From contig NZ_AP025281.1 of the NCBI RefSeq assembly GCF_024347195.1, forward strand, positions 248,001-312,000: DNA of 64,000 nt, written 5' to 3'. Numbering within the stretch: position 1 is the first letter of the stretch; each line of letters starts with the position of its first letter. A program made the position numbers and the translations under genes. This stretch comes from Aliamphritea hakodatensis (GTDB lineage Bacteria > Pseudomonadota > Gammaproteobacteria > Pseudomonadales > Balneatricaceae). Below the pieces are notes generated by a model. It saw only the letters and a list, made by a program, of their open reading frames with translations. It had not been told where the DNA came from and did not search any database. Shown here piece after piece: positions 7,365 to 15,779 of this stretch.

Positions 7365-8608
7365 TGTGTCTGGTGATATTTGTAATTGAGCCGGCTTTTG
7401 AGGAATTCAGCGAGGCTGAATTCAGGGAAGAAAGTTCGCTGGAGCACCGTGTGCTGTATAGCCAGCTGGCGAAGGAACCCTTTGACCGGTGGCAAAACAG
7501 CATTGCAACGTACAGCAGTTTTTTTGAACTGACACCTTCTCTGATAAAAGACAGTGAACTGCCCGCCAGTGCCGAATCCTTTACCGCCCCGGATGGCCAG
7601 ACAGGGTATTACCGGGCCGATGAAGAGAATATGTTTTACAGCTATTTTCCCAGCCCCCGGGCCGGCTGGTTAATTCTCTATGAAGAGGGAGACAGTGAGC
7701 TGGTCGATGAAAGCCGTGCTGAGTTTGCGGTGCTGCTACTGTTTGCCGGCCCAATGGTGGTTATCATTCTGTCGATGCTGCTGGGCATCGGTTATCTGCT
7801 ATATGCCTTTGGCCGGCCTATGCGGGCACTTGAGAAGGCGATAGAGGGGTTCAGTCAGGATACCCGGATTCGTCTGGCGCCAGAGCACGGTAAGCTGATT
7901 CCGAATATCGTCATGGCCTTTAACGGGATGGCCCGGCGGCTGGATACAACGCTGACCGAACAGCAGGTCATGATTGCTGCAATTCCCCATGAACTGCGTA
8001 CGCCGATTGCCCGGATCCGTTTTGCGCTGGATATGTTACGTGGCAGGGAAGGGGAAAAGCTGTGGCAGGGGCTGGAACGGGTCGATGGCTATGTGGATGA
8101 ATTACAGCAGACCTCCGAGCAGATCCTTGAACTGAGCCGGGTGAATCAGGATGCGTTGCAGATGCAGAGGGTGTCTCTGAACCAGCTGGTTACACAAAGT
8201 GCCGGCAGCTATGAAGAGTCTCCGGTAACCTTTACTTTGCCGGAAGAGCCGGTTCAGGTGCAGGGTAACAGCGCCTTATTAAAGCGCGTACTGGGAAATT
8301 TACTGGATAATGCGGCGCAGTATCATCACAGCTTTATAACGGTGAATCTGAGCGTTCAGGAAGGGCAGGCTGTTCTCTGTATTGAAAATGACGGTGCACA
8401 ACTCAGCGAGTCTGATCTTAACCAGCTGTTTCAGCCATTCTACCGGGCTGACAGCAGCCGCAGCCGGCGTTCCGGCGGGCTGGGCATCGGGCTGACACTG
8501 GTCGCGCAGATAGTGGCCCGCCACCGGGGGGAAGTATCTGCCGCGCTGATCAGGGCCGGGGTTATTCAGATCAGGATTGAATTGCCGGTCAGCCATTCGG
8601 CAGAGTAA
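7304..8608 (+). CDS. RstB-like sensor histidine kinase
   Basis: 434 residues. TM1 is at about 10-30, a periplasmic region of about 110 residues follows, TM2 is at about 145-170, then HAMP, the phosphoacceptor box IPHELRTPIARIRFAL, and a HATPase domain (N box NLLDNAAQ, G box GGLGIGLTL). The N-terminus MRRLFFKTV resembles RstB starts. It probably pairs with the RstA-like regulator at 5998-6666. The start lies inside the 44-codon ORF, so its translation may be coupled to or altered by that ORF. Ligand unknown; RstB relatives respond to acid, Mg2+ or envelope conditions. Confidence 0.92.
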   Translation: MRRLFFKTVLGICGIIVLGIMCLVIFVIEPAFEEFSEAEFREESSLEHRVLYSQLAKEPFDRWQNSIATYSSFFELTPSLIKDSELPASAESFTAPDGQTGYYRADEENMFYSYFPSPRAGWLILYEEGDSELVDESRAEFAVLLLFAGPMVVIILSMLLGIGYLLYAFGRPMRALEKAIEGFSQDTRIRLAPEHGKLIPNIVMAFNGMARRLDTTLTEQQVMIAAIPHELRTPIARIRFALDMLRGREGEKLWQGLERVDGYVDELQQTSEQILELSRVNQDALQMQRVSLNQLVTQSAGSYEESPVTFTLPEEPVQVQGNSALLKRVLGNLLDNAAQYHHSFITVNLSVQEGQAVLCIENDGAQLSESDLNQLFQPFYRADSSRSRRSGGLGIGLTLVAQIVARHRGEVSAALIRAGVIQIRIELPVSHSAE

Positions 8609-8625
8609 ATACTGATGGGTGAGTT

Positions 8626-8646
8626 TGATATCAAATAATGATATCA
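8626..8646. promoter_or_regulatory. Double TGATATCA palindrome, candidate HicB operator
   Basis: Two copies of the 8-bp palindrome TGATATCA (8626-8633 and 8639-8646) are separated by AATAA, 13 bp centre to centre and 8 bp before the hicA ATG. Paired palindromes in this position are typical operators for antitoxin autorepression. Confidence 0.6.
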
Positions 8647-8653
8647 TTTGCCT

Positions 8654-8908
8654 ATGAGCTCGAAGCAGAAACGGATTTTAGCGACGATTTTTTCTGATCC
8701 TGTGTCGGCCACAATTGCCTGGAAAGACATTGAACAACTTTTGATTTCACTGGGCTGTGAGTTAGTCGAAGGGAGAGGTTCCCGGGTCAGATTTCATTGC
8801 AATGGCGTGATTGCCACATTCCATCGCCCGCATCCCAAAAAGGAAGCCAAACCCTATCAGGTTAAAGATGCCCGGGCGTTTATCCGTCAGTTGGGGGTTA
8901 AGTTATGA
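8654..8908 (+). CDS. hicA: HicA-family mRNA interferase toxin
   Basis: 84 residues, the usual size for a dsRBD-like HicA toxin, which cleaves mRNA. The conserved GSRVRFHCNG strand and the catalytic-type His in the following FHRPHP segment are present. The ATG at 8654 is used; a TTG two codons upstream is less likely. It overlaps hicB by four bases (ATGA), the standard toxin-first order of hicAB. The N-terminus is about 20 residues longer than the shortest HicA proteins. Confidence 0.9.
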   Translation: MSSKQKRILATIFSDPVSATIAWKDIEQLLISLGCELVEGRGSRVRFHCNGVIATFHRPHPKKEAKPYQVKDARAFIRQLGVKL

Positions 8909-9240
8909 AAAATTCACTGACATATAAAGGCTATGCGGCCCGGATTGAATTCAGTGCAGAAGATGAATGTTTTATTGGCAAACTGGCCGGTATCAACGAT
9001 GTGATAGGCTTTCACGGTGACTCCGTTACAACATTAAAGTCTGCCTTTGAAGACGCTGTGGATGATTATCTGGAGACCTGTCAGCAGTTGGGTAAATCCC
9101 CCCAGAAACCCTATTCCGGAAAACTGATGTTACGGTTAACACCTGAAATTCATGCCTCGGTTGCCAGAGCGGCTGAACTGAGTGGGATGAGTATTAATCA
9201 GTGGGCGGCTAAAGCATTGCACGAACAGGCCGGACAATAA
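8905..9240 (+). CDS. hicB: HicB-family antitoxin
   Basis: 111 residues. The N-terminal partial RNase H-like fold (YKGYAARIEFSAEDECFIGK, then GDSVTTLKSAFEDAVDDYL) neutralises HicA. The C-terminal ribbon-helix-helix part (KLMLRLTPEIHASVARAAEL, then GMSINQWAAKAL) binds DNA and should recognise the palindromes before hicA. The gene overlaps hicA by ATGA. A hairpin spans its stop codon. Confidence 0.93.
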   Translation: MKNSLTYKGYAARIEFSAEDECFIGKLAGINDVIGFHGDSVTTLKSAFEDAVDDYLETCQQLGKSPQKPYSGKLMLRLTPEIHASVARAAELSGMSINQWAAKALHEQAGQ

Positions 9241-9247
9241 TCCGGCC
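9228..9247. terminator. Hairpin across the hicB stop codon
   Basis: GGCCGGA, loop CAATAA, TCCGGCC. It lies between the convergent hicB and tag genes. There is no U-tract on either strand, so termination is only possible, not shown. Confidence 0.35.
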
Positions 9248-9255
9248 GGTCACTC

Positions 9256-9843
9256 TCAGAGGGCGAAGCTTTCAGCCAGTTGCTGGCAGGGCTGGTAGCG
9301 GATGCAGCTGACTTCATGGTCATTGACCATGCCGGTGGCCTGCATAAAGGCGTAGCAGATGGTGGGGCCAACAAAGTTCATACCGAGCTTCTTCAGTGCT
9401 TTACTCATCGCCACTGATTCCGGGGTGGAGCCCGGCACTTCAGTCAGATCTTTCCAGCTGTTCTGCACCGGTTTGTAGTCGACAAACTGCCAGATATATT
9501 TTGCAAAGCTGCCGTGTTCTTCCTGCAGTTTGAGAAATACTTTCGCGTTCTTTACCGACGCTTCCAGCTTGCCCCGGTGGCGCACTATGCCGGCATCTTG
9601 CAGCATAGATTCAATCTTGGCTTCATCAAAAGCAGCCACTTTTACCGGGTCAAAGCCTTCATACTGATAACGGTAGCCTTCCCGCTTTTCAAGAATGGTA
9701 CGCCAGCTCAGCCCCGCCTGAGCGCTTTCCAGAATCAGGTATTCGAACAGGGTCTGATCGTCGGTTTGCGGTACCCCCCAGACTTCATCGTGATACTGGG
9801 TTTCCAGTTCGGTCGCGGTGGACCAGGCACATCGTTGGCACAT
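9256..9843 (-). CDS. tag: DNA-3-methyladenine glycosylase I
   Basis: 195 residues, full length for Tag, the constitutive base-excision enzyme that removes 3-methyladenine from DNA. The zinc ligands of the family are visible: the N-terminal Cys (MCQRC), His18 in QYHDEVWG, and His and Cys in NDHEVSC near the C-terminus. The helix-hairpin-helix region GIVRHRGKLEA is also clear. It lies upstream of, and on the same strand as, no obvious operon partner; yheV starts 294 bp further on the same strand, with its stop 40 bp upstream of tag's start. Confidence 0.96.
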   Translation of the reverse strand: MCQRCAWSTATELETQYHDEVWGVPQTDDQTLFEYLILESAQAGLSWRTILEKREGYRYQYEGFDPVKVAAFDEAKIESMLQDAGIVRHRGKLEASVKNAKVFLKLQEEHGSFAKYIWQFVDYKPVQNSWKDLTEVPGSTPESVAMSKALKKLGMNFVGPTICYAFMQATGMVNDHEVSCIRYQPCQQLAESFAL

Positions 9844-9883
9844 GCTATATATCCTTATCTGAAGTCAGGGGCTTATCCGGTGA

Positions 9884-10138
9884 TCAGTGTTTGCTGCCAG
9901 GGTTAGGATGAAACATCAGTGGTTGTGCCGGTTCCAGTTCAACCTTGCCGCCCCGGTTAACCCGGGTTTCCATTTCTTCGGAGGGCTGGTCGGAACCGTC
10001 CATCGCCATGGAGTCTTCAAAGTCACAGCGCACACATTCGCGGTATTCGCGGCCGTCTGCCCGGTACATCTTCAGGGTGTCCATTTCAGCGCACCGGGGG
10101 CATACAGCCCCGGCGATAAAACGTTTAACAATCGTCAT
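9884..10138 (-). CDS. yheV: YheV-family small zinc-ribbon protein
   Basis: 84 residues starting MTIVKRFIAGAVCPRC. Two CxxC pairs (CPRC and CVRC) form a treble-clef or zinc-ribbon site, and the acidic, Pro-rich tail is usual for this family. The ATG at 10138 gives the family length; longer in-frame extensions run into prlC and are rejected. It follows prlC by 7 bp on the same strand, an arrangement conserved in Pseudomonas-like genomes. The function is not established; metal binding is predicted. Confidence 0.85.
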   Translation of the reverse strand: MTIVKRFIAGAVCPRCAEMDTLKMYRADGREYRECVRCDFEDSMAMDGSDQPSEEMETRVNRGGKVELEPAQPLMFHPNPGSKH

Positions 10139-10145
10139 AGTGTTC

Positions 10146-12191
10146 TCAGTTTTGCTGGCTGACGATGCCGGAGTGACGCAGCAGTGCATCAACTTCCGGT
10201 GGCCGGCCACGGAAAGCGGTGAACAGTTCCATCGGTTCGCGGGAGCCGCCCATTTCCAGAATATTGCTGCGGAAATCGCGACCTGCCTGCGGGTCAAAGA
10301 TGCCTTCTTCCTCGAACCGGGAGAAAGCATCGGCCGACAGAACCTCTGCCCATTTATAGCTATAGTAGCCTGCGGCGTAACCGCCGGCAAAAATGTGCGA
10401 GAAACTGTGCTGGAAACGGTTAAATTCCGGCGCTTTGATAACGGCAACCTTGCTGCGCACGTCATTCAGCAGCGCCTGAACCTCGGTTTCACCGGGCTGG
10501 TATTCTGCGTGCAGACGGAAGTCGAACAGGGAGAATTCCAGCTGGCGGACCATCATCATGCCGGACTGGAAATTCTTCGCTGCCAGCATCTTATCCAGCA
10601 TGTCCTGTGGCAGGGTTTCGCCGCTTTCATAGTGGCCGGAAATCAGCGCCAGCGCTTCAGGTTCGTAGCACCAGTTTTCCAGGAACTGGCTTGGCAGTTC
10701 GACCGCATCCCAGGCAACACCGTTGATGCCGCTGACATCGGCGGATTCGATCTTGGTCAGCATGTGATGCAGACCGTGGCCGAATTCGTGGAACAGGGTG
10801 GTGACTTCGTTGTGGGTCAGCAGTGCAGGTTTATCCCCCACCGGTGAATTGAAGTTACAGACCAGATAGGCAACTGGCAGCTGAATGGCACCGTCGTTAA
10901 GACGACGGCGTACCCGGCATTCGTCCATCCATGCGCCGCCACGTTTTTTCTCCCGGGCGAAAGGATCAAGGTAGAAACGGGCAATGGTTTCGCTACCCCG
11001 GCTGACGTTAAACAGGCGGGCATCTTTGTGCCAGCTGTCAAATTCGGTGACTTCTTCAATTTCAATGTCGAACAGCTTGCCGGTTACCTGAAACAGACCG
11101 CTGAGTACTTTCGACATCGGGAAGTAAGGGCGCAGTTCTTCCTGGGAAATAGCGTAGCGATCCTGCTTGAGTTTTTCGCCGTAATAGCTGATATCCCAGG
11201 CTTCCAGTTTATCCAGCCCCTGCTGTTGCTGGGCAAATTCGGTCAGTTCTTCCAGTTCCTGACGGGCCACCGGCAGGCTTTTAGAAGCCAGGTCTTCCAG
11301 GAAGTGGATAACCTGTGAGGTGTTCTCGGCCATCTTGGTGGCCAGTGAATATTCGGCGTAGTTGGCAAACCCCAGCAGTTGCGCCAGTTCGCTGCGCAGT
11401 TCCAGAATTTCGGTCATCAGCGGGGAGTTATCCCATTTACCGGCATGGGGGCCCTGATCGGATGCCCGGGTGGCAAAGGCTTCGTAGACTTCGCGGCGCA
11501 GTTCACGGTTATCCGCATAGGTGATTACCGGGAAGTAGGACGGGAAGTCCAGCGTGATCATCCAGCCCTGCTGGTCTTTGGCTTCAGCTTGCTGTTTTGC
11601 CGCGGCAATGGCCATTTCCGGCAGGCCGGCCAGTTCGGCTTCGTCGGTCAGCAGTTTGCTCCAGCCATCGGTCGCGTCCATCAGGTTTTCAGAGAATTTT
11701 GTGGTCAGCTCAGACAGGCGCTGCTGTAATTCGGCGTAGCGCTGCTGCTCTTTATCTTCCAGAGCTATGCCGCTGAGGGTGAAGTCCCGCAGGGCGTTGT
11801 TGATAACCTTTTGCTGGGCTTCGTTCAGCACCGGATAGACATCGGATTCGCGCAGCGCTTTAAATGCTTCATACAGTGGCTGATGCTGGCCCATTTCGGT
11901 CCAGTACTGGGATAGCTTGGGCAGACAGGCGTTGTAAGCATCCCGCAGGGCGTCGCTGTTAACCACAGCATTCATATGGGATACCGGCGACCAGGCCTGA
12001 GACAGACGGTCGTTCAGGGCTTCCAGCGGGGCGATCAGATTTTCCCAGCTGGGCGCCGTCAGGTTGTTCAGAATGTTTTCCAGTTGCTGACGGTTGTCGG
12101 CCAGTAACTGATCAATGGCCGGTTCGATCTGGTCCGGCTGCAGGGTGCTGAACGGCGGTAACAGATTGTTTTGCAGCAGAGGATTCGACAT
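10146..12191 (-). CDS. prlC: Oligopeptidase A (M3 metallopeptidase)
   Basis: 681 residues, full length for PrlC/OpdA, a cytoplasmic zinc oligopeptidase that degrades peptides including cleaved signal peptides. The HExxH motif is present in TLFHEFGHGLHHML, with the downstream Glu ligand in the following helix region. The C-terminal lobe (FRSNILEMGGSREPMELF) matches the family. It is cotranscribed with yheV. A 223-bp gap separates it from the divergent carbonic anhydrase gene; no strong motif was seen there. Confidence 0.97.
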   Translation of the reverse strand: MSNPLLQNNLLPPFSTLQPDQIEPAIDQLLADNRQQLENILNNLTAPSWENLIAPLEALNDRLSQAWSPVSHMNAVVNSDALRDAYNACLPKLSQYWTEMGQHQPLYEAFKALRESDVYPVLNEAQQKVINNALRDFTLSGIALEDKEQQRYAELQQRLSELTTKFSENLMDATDGWSKLLTDEAELAGLPEMAIAAAKQQAEAKDQQGWMITLDFPSYFPVITYADNRELRREVYEAFATRASDQGPHAGKWDNSPLMTEILELRSELAQLLGFANYAEYSLATKMAENTSQVIHFLEDLASKSLPVARQELEELTEFAQQQQGLDKLEAWDISYYGEKLKQDRYAISQEELRPYFPMSKVLSGLFQVTGKLFDIEIEEVTEFDSWHKDARLFNVSRGSETIARFYLDPFAREKKRGGAWMDECRVRRRLNDGAIQLPVAYLVCNFNSPVGDKPALLTHNEVTTLFHEFGHGLHHMLTKIESADVSGINGVAWDAVELPSQFLENWCYEPEALALISGHYESGETLPQDMLDKMLAAKNFQSGMMMVRQLEFSLFDFRLHAEYQPGETEVQALLNDVRSKVAVIKAPEFNRFQHSFSHIFAGGYAAGYYSYKWAEVLSADAFSRFEEEGIFDPQAGRDFRSNILEMGGSREPMELFTAFRGRPPEVDALLRHSGIVSQQN

Positions 12192-12414
12192 ACACTAGCT
12201 CCGGTAAATAAGAAATCGCCTTGCCTGATGCTGGCCGGGCTGTTCCGGCTGAAGATGGTGGCAGGCCTGTTCTCTTCTATGTAAGGGCAAAAAGACTTTT
12301 TTCAATCAGGGACTTGGTCTTATGATTGTGACAAATAACCTGGGTTCCGTTGCCGTCATATTCGTTATCAGTGGCAAGCGGTAATCCTGATACAGCAGAC
12401 AGGGGTATAACAGC

Positions 12415-12957
12415 ATGAATGTACGCACTTTCCAAGGTATGACGCCAAAATTAGGGGAACGGGTATTCGTTGATCCCAGTGCGGTTGTGCTGGGGGATGT
12501 TGAACTGGGGGATGATGTATCCGTCTGGCCTCTGACGGTCATTCGCGGTGATATGCACCGGATCAGGGTTGGCGACCGCACCAGCGTGCAGGACGGTTCC
12601 GTCCTGCATATTACCCACGCCAGTGATTACAACCCGGGCGGTTATCCGCTGCTGATCGGCTCTGACGTCACCATCGGGCATCAGGCCATGCTGCATGGCT
12701 GTACCATCGGTGACAGGGTGCTGATCGGCATGGGGGCAATGGTGATGGACGGCGCCGTGGTGGAAGATGAAGTGATCATCGGGGCCGGCAGCCTGGTGCC
12801 GCCGGGCAAAACACTGCAAAGCGGCTATCTGTATGTGGGCCGGCCGGTGAAACAGGTACGGGCGCTGACAGAAAAAGAAATCAGCTTTTTTACCTATACC
12901 GCCGGAAATTATGTGAAGCTTAAAGATCAGCACCGTGAAGAAGCATACGGTGAATAA
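12415..12957 (+). CDS. yrdA: Gamma carbonic anhydrase family hexapeptide-repeat protein
   Basis: 180 residues of left-handed beta-helix with repeated hexapeptides (for example VDPSAVVLGDVELGDDVSVW). The three zinc histidines of the family sit in VLHITHASD and in TIGHQAMLHGC. It belongs to the YrdA/CaiE-like branch; carbonic anhydrase activity is often weak or unproven in this branch. It is probably followed in an operon by the GNAT gene 29 bp downstream. Confidence 0.9.
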   Translation: MNVRTFQGMTPKLGERVFVDPSAVVLGDVELGDDVSVWPLTVIRGDMHRIRVGDRTSVQDGSVLHITHASDYNPGGYPLLIGSDVTIGHQAMLHGCTIGDRVLIGMGAMVMDGAVVEDEVIIGAGSLVPPGKTLQSGYLYVGRPVKQVRALTEKEISFFTYTAGNYVKLKDQHREEAYGE

Positions 12958-12986
12958 CAGGCCGTGAATACAGGGATGCCCGCGAT

Positions 12987-13523
12987 ATGATTTCATCTGA
13001 TCTTTTAACTGTCCGCGCTGTTCGGGAAGCTGATCTGCCGGTGTTTTTTGAACATCTGAGTGATATGCAAAGTCTGGGTGAGTTTTTACCGGTGATTATG
13101 CCTTCGGAAACTCAGCTGCGGCAGGACTTTGCCAAAGACGGTCTGATCGGCCCGGATTATCAGCGTTATCTGATGGTTGCCCCGGACGGTGAAATGCTGG
13201 GCTACATCTGGGCGTTTAAATCGGTCCCGTATTTTGACGCCACTGAAATTGGTTATCAAATTTTCAGCGGTGCCCGGCGGGGTAAGGGCTATGCCAGTGA
13301 AGCGCTGCGGCTGTTCCGGGATTATCTGTTTGAAGCCAGCCTGGTGAACCGGCTTGAACTGCGTATTGCTGTGGATAACACCGGCTCACTGAAAGTGGCT
13401 GAGAAACTGGGCTTCACCCGTGAAGGTGTCTGCCGGGAAGCCGCGTACTCGAAAGGCCGCCTGCACGACATGTGTATTTATCCGCAGCTGCGCCGCGAAT
13501 GGCAGGCACATCAGGATGGCTGA
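12987..13523 (+). CDS. GNAT-family N-acetyltransferase, RimJ/RimL-like
   Basis: 178 residues. The acetyl-CoA binding loop (ARRGKGYASEAL) and the later NTGSLKVAEKLGFTREGV segment mark a RimJ/RimL-type GNAT that could act on a protein N-terminus or an amine. The last 8 bp overlap the start of creB. This couples it to the creBCD unit, which in enterobacteria begins instead with creA. The substrate is unknown. Confidence 0.88.
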   Translation: MISSDLLTVRAVREADLPVFFEHLSDMQSLGEFLPVIMPSETQLRQDFAKDGLIGPDYQRYLMVAPDGEMLGYIWAFKSVPYFDATEIGYQIFSGARRGKGYASEALRLFRDYLFEASLVNRLELRIAVDNTGSLKVAEKLGFTREGVCREAAYSKGRLHDMCIYPQLRREWQAHQDG

Positions 13524-14208
13524 AGTGAAGCGGATTCTGATCGTGGAAGATGAAGTGTCTATTGCTGACAACATCGGTGTAGCCCTGCAGCTGGAAGGCT
13601 TTCAAAGCGAGCACTGTGTACTGGCGGGCGAGGCGCTGACGCGCCTGCAATCGGAGTCTTTTGAGCTGGCAATTGTGGATGTTGGCCTGCCGGATATGAA
13701 TGGCTTTGAACTCTGTAAGGCGATTCGTCGTGAGTCAGATATACCGCTGATTTTTCTCACTGCCCGGGCCGATGAAATAGACCGTATTCTGGGGCTGGAG
13801 CTTGGCGCGGATGATTATGTCACCAAACCGTTCAGCCCCCGTGAGCTGACTACCCGGGTGAAAGCCATATTACGCCGGGCACGGCCTGCCAGCCCGTCTT
13901 CACCGGCGGAGGTGAACATGCCTTTTACGGTGGATAGCCGGCAGGCATCCATTCAGTTCCGGGGGCAGGTGCTGAACCTGACCCGCATTGAGTTTCTGAT
14001 GCTGCAAACGCTGGCGGCGCATCCGGGGCAGGTGTTCAGCCGCGGGCAGCTGATGCATGCCGCCTGGGAACACCCTCAGGTGAGTCTGGAGCGTTCCGTG
14101 GATACCCATATTAAAAGCCTGCGGGCCAAGCTGAAGCAGGTTGATCCTGACGATGATTCTATCCAGACCCACCGCGGACTGGGCTACAGCCTGACGGTGT
14201 CGGGCTGA
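13516..14208 (+). CDS. creB: Response regulator CreB
   Basis: 230 residues, OmpR/PhoB family. The receiver has Asp55 in IVDVGLPDMNG and Lys in TKPFSPREL; the C-terminal winged helix is full length. It is identified as CreB from its close match to that subgroup and from the order creB-creC-creD. The start at 13516 (AGG immediately before, 8-bp overlap with the GNAT gene) gives the canonical N-terminus; longer in-frame versions are not needed. CreB responds to growth in minimal media and activates creD in enterobacteria and Aeromonas. Confidence 0.92.
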   Translation: MAEVKRILIVEDEVSIADNIGVALQLEGFQSEHCVLAGEALTRLQSESFELAIVDVGLPDMNGFELCKAIRRESDIPLIFLTARADEIDRILGLELGADDYVTKPFSPRELTTRVKAILRRARPASPSSPAEVNMPFTVDSRQASIQFRGQVLNLTRIEFLMLQTLAAHPGQVFSRGQLMHAAWEHPQVSLERSVDTHIKSLRAKLKQVDPDDDSIQTHRGLGYSLTVSG

Positions 14209-15695
14209 TGAGAAAGGTAATTGCCGGTCTGGGGCTGAACCGCTTTGGGGTAAAGCTGTTTCTGGCGTACTTTGCCATTCTCGGGCTGGGTATTTACCTG
14301 TTGCTGAATACCTTACTTGGGGAAATTAAACCGGGCCTGCGGCAGGCAATGGAAACCGCGCTGGTGGACACCGCGAATATTCTGGCGGAATACGTGGCCC
14401 CGGCAACGCCGCAGCAGCCGCTGCAGCTGGAGCAGCTGTCTGAGGTACTGGACAGCACATTGCGCCGGCCGATCAATGCCACGATATGGTCCCATAAAAA
14501 AACCGCCACCGTGCTGCGGGTTTACGTGACGGATGCCGCCGGTAAGGTAGTGTTTGATTCCGCCGGCCGGGATCTCGGGGCTGATTACAGCCGCTGGAAT
14601 GATGTCTATCTGACCCTCAGAGGCCAGTACGGTGCCCGCAGTACCCAGGAGAATCCCGGTGATGAATTCAGCTCAGTGATGTACATCAGTGCGCCGGTGT
14701 ATGCCCGGCAGGACGGTGCCCAACCCCGGCAGATACTGGGGGTCCTGTCGGTGGGTAAATCCAATATCAGTGTTGAACCTTTCTGGCAGCTGGCCCGGGA
14801 CAATATCCGTTCAATGGGTGTCTGGTTGCTGGTGCTGGCGGCGATACTGGGAGCACTGTTGTCCACCTGGCTGAGCCTGAGTATCGGTAAACTGGTCAGC
14901 TATGCCCGCCGCATCGGTGCCGGTGAAACGGCAGAGTCGCCAACGCTCAGTGATCCGGATCTGGCGGCACTGGCGCAGGCGATGGATGAAATGCGCACCG
15001 CGCTGGACGGTAAGCAATACATCGAGAGTTATACCCTGAGCCTGACCCATGAGATGAAGAGCCCGCTGACTGCGTTGCAGGGGGCGGCAGAACTGATACC
15101 GCAGGTGAATGACCCGCAGATGCAGCAGAAACTGGCGGCCAATATTGAACGTGAGAGTAAGCGCTTACGGGCGCTGGTGGATCAGGTTTTATCACTGGCC
15201 CGGCTGGAAAACCGTCAGCAGCTTGAGCAGCCACAGACACTGAAACTGGATGAACTGATACAGCAGGAGCTGGACGGGTTACAGTGGCTGGCCGGGCAGC
15301 GACAGGTCGGGCTGGCGTTTAGCTGCCATCCGCAAAGTTCTGTGTTCAGCGTGTCCGGTGACCCCTTGCTGCTGGCGCAGGCGGTGCGCAATCTGCTGGA
15401 AAATGCGCTGGATTTCAGCCCCGCAGACAGCCTGATCTCAGTACGGCTTGAAGCGGCTCACGACGGTTTTATCCTCCTTGAAATTGCCGATCAGGGCAGC
15501 GGTATTCCGGATTATGCACTGGAGAAAATATGGCAGCGTTTCTATTCCCTGCCAAGGCCATCCACCGGGCAGCGCAGCACGGGGCTGGGGCTGAGTTTTG
15601 TCGCTCAGATTGCCAAGCTGCATTCAGCCGAACTGAGCCTCACTAACCGGCCGGAAGGTGGCGTGCTGGCCCGGCTCAGGTTCCCCGCAGGGTAA
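14208..15695 (+). CDS. creC: Sensor histidine kinase CreC
   Basis: 495 residues. TM1 is at about 15-35, a Cache-like periplasmic sensor follows, TM2 is at about 205-225, then HAMP, the H box LTHEMKSPLTALQGAAELI and HATPase (NLLENALDFSP, TGLGLSFVAQI). The H box with EMKSPL is distinctive for CreC. Its ATG overlaps the creB stop (TGATG), showing tight coupling. It phosphorylates CreB in response to metabolic state. A direct-repeat array follows before creD. Confidence 0.95.
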   Translation: MRKVIAGLGLNRFGVKLFLAYFAILGLGIYLLLNTLLGEIKPGLRQAMETALVDTANILAEYVAPATPQQPLQLEQLSEVLDSTLRRPINATIWSHKKTATVLRVYVTDAAGKVVFDSAGRDLGADYSRWNDVYLTLRGQYGARSTQENPGDEFSSVMYISAPVYARQDGAQPRQILGVLSVGKSNISVEPFWQLARDNIRSMGVWLLVLAAILGALLSTWLSLSIGKLVSYARRIGAGETAESPTLSDPDLAALAQAMDEMRTALDGKQYIESYTLSLTHEMKSPLTALQGAAELIPQVNDPQMQQKLAANIERESKRLRALVDQVLSLARLENRQQLEQPQTLKLDELIQQELDGLQWLAGQRQVGLAFSCHPQSSVFSVSGDPLLLAQAVRNLLENALDFSPADSLISVRLEAAHDGFILLEIADQGSGIPDYALEKIWQRFYSLPRPSTGQRSTGLGLSFVAQIAKLHSAELSLTNRPEGGVLARLRFPAG

Positions 15696-15698
15696 TTC

Positions 15699-15736
15699 CA
15701 CATCTAAAGCACATATTCATCACACATAATCCCCAT
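15699..15736 (+). promoter_or_regulatory. CACAT repeats with 11-bp period, candidate CreB operator
   Basis: CACAT at 15699, CACAT at 15710, CACAC at 15721 and CCCAT at 15732 recur with an exact 11-bp period, 44-81 bp before creD. The known cre-tag of E. coli (TTCAC-N6-TTCAC) has the same 11-bp period and shares the CAC core, so this is a plausible lineage-specific CreB binding site. Confidence 0.5.
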
Positions 15737-15779
15737 ATTGCCTGCCCATACTGGCTCCATATTTATAAGGAGATCAGTC

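Noticed and set aside
9945..10847. 300-codon open frame antisense to yheV and prlC
   Set aside because: Both minus-strand genes are clear; the frame has no signal, motif or ribosome-binding site.
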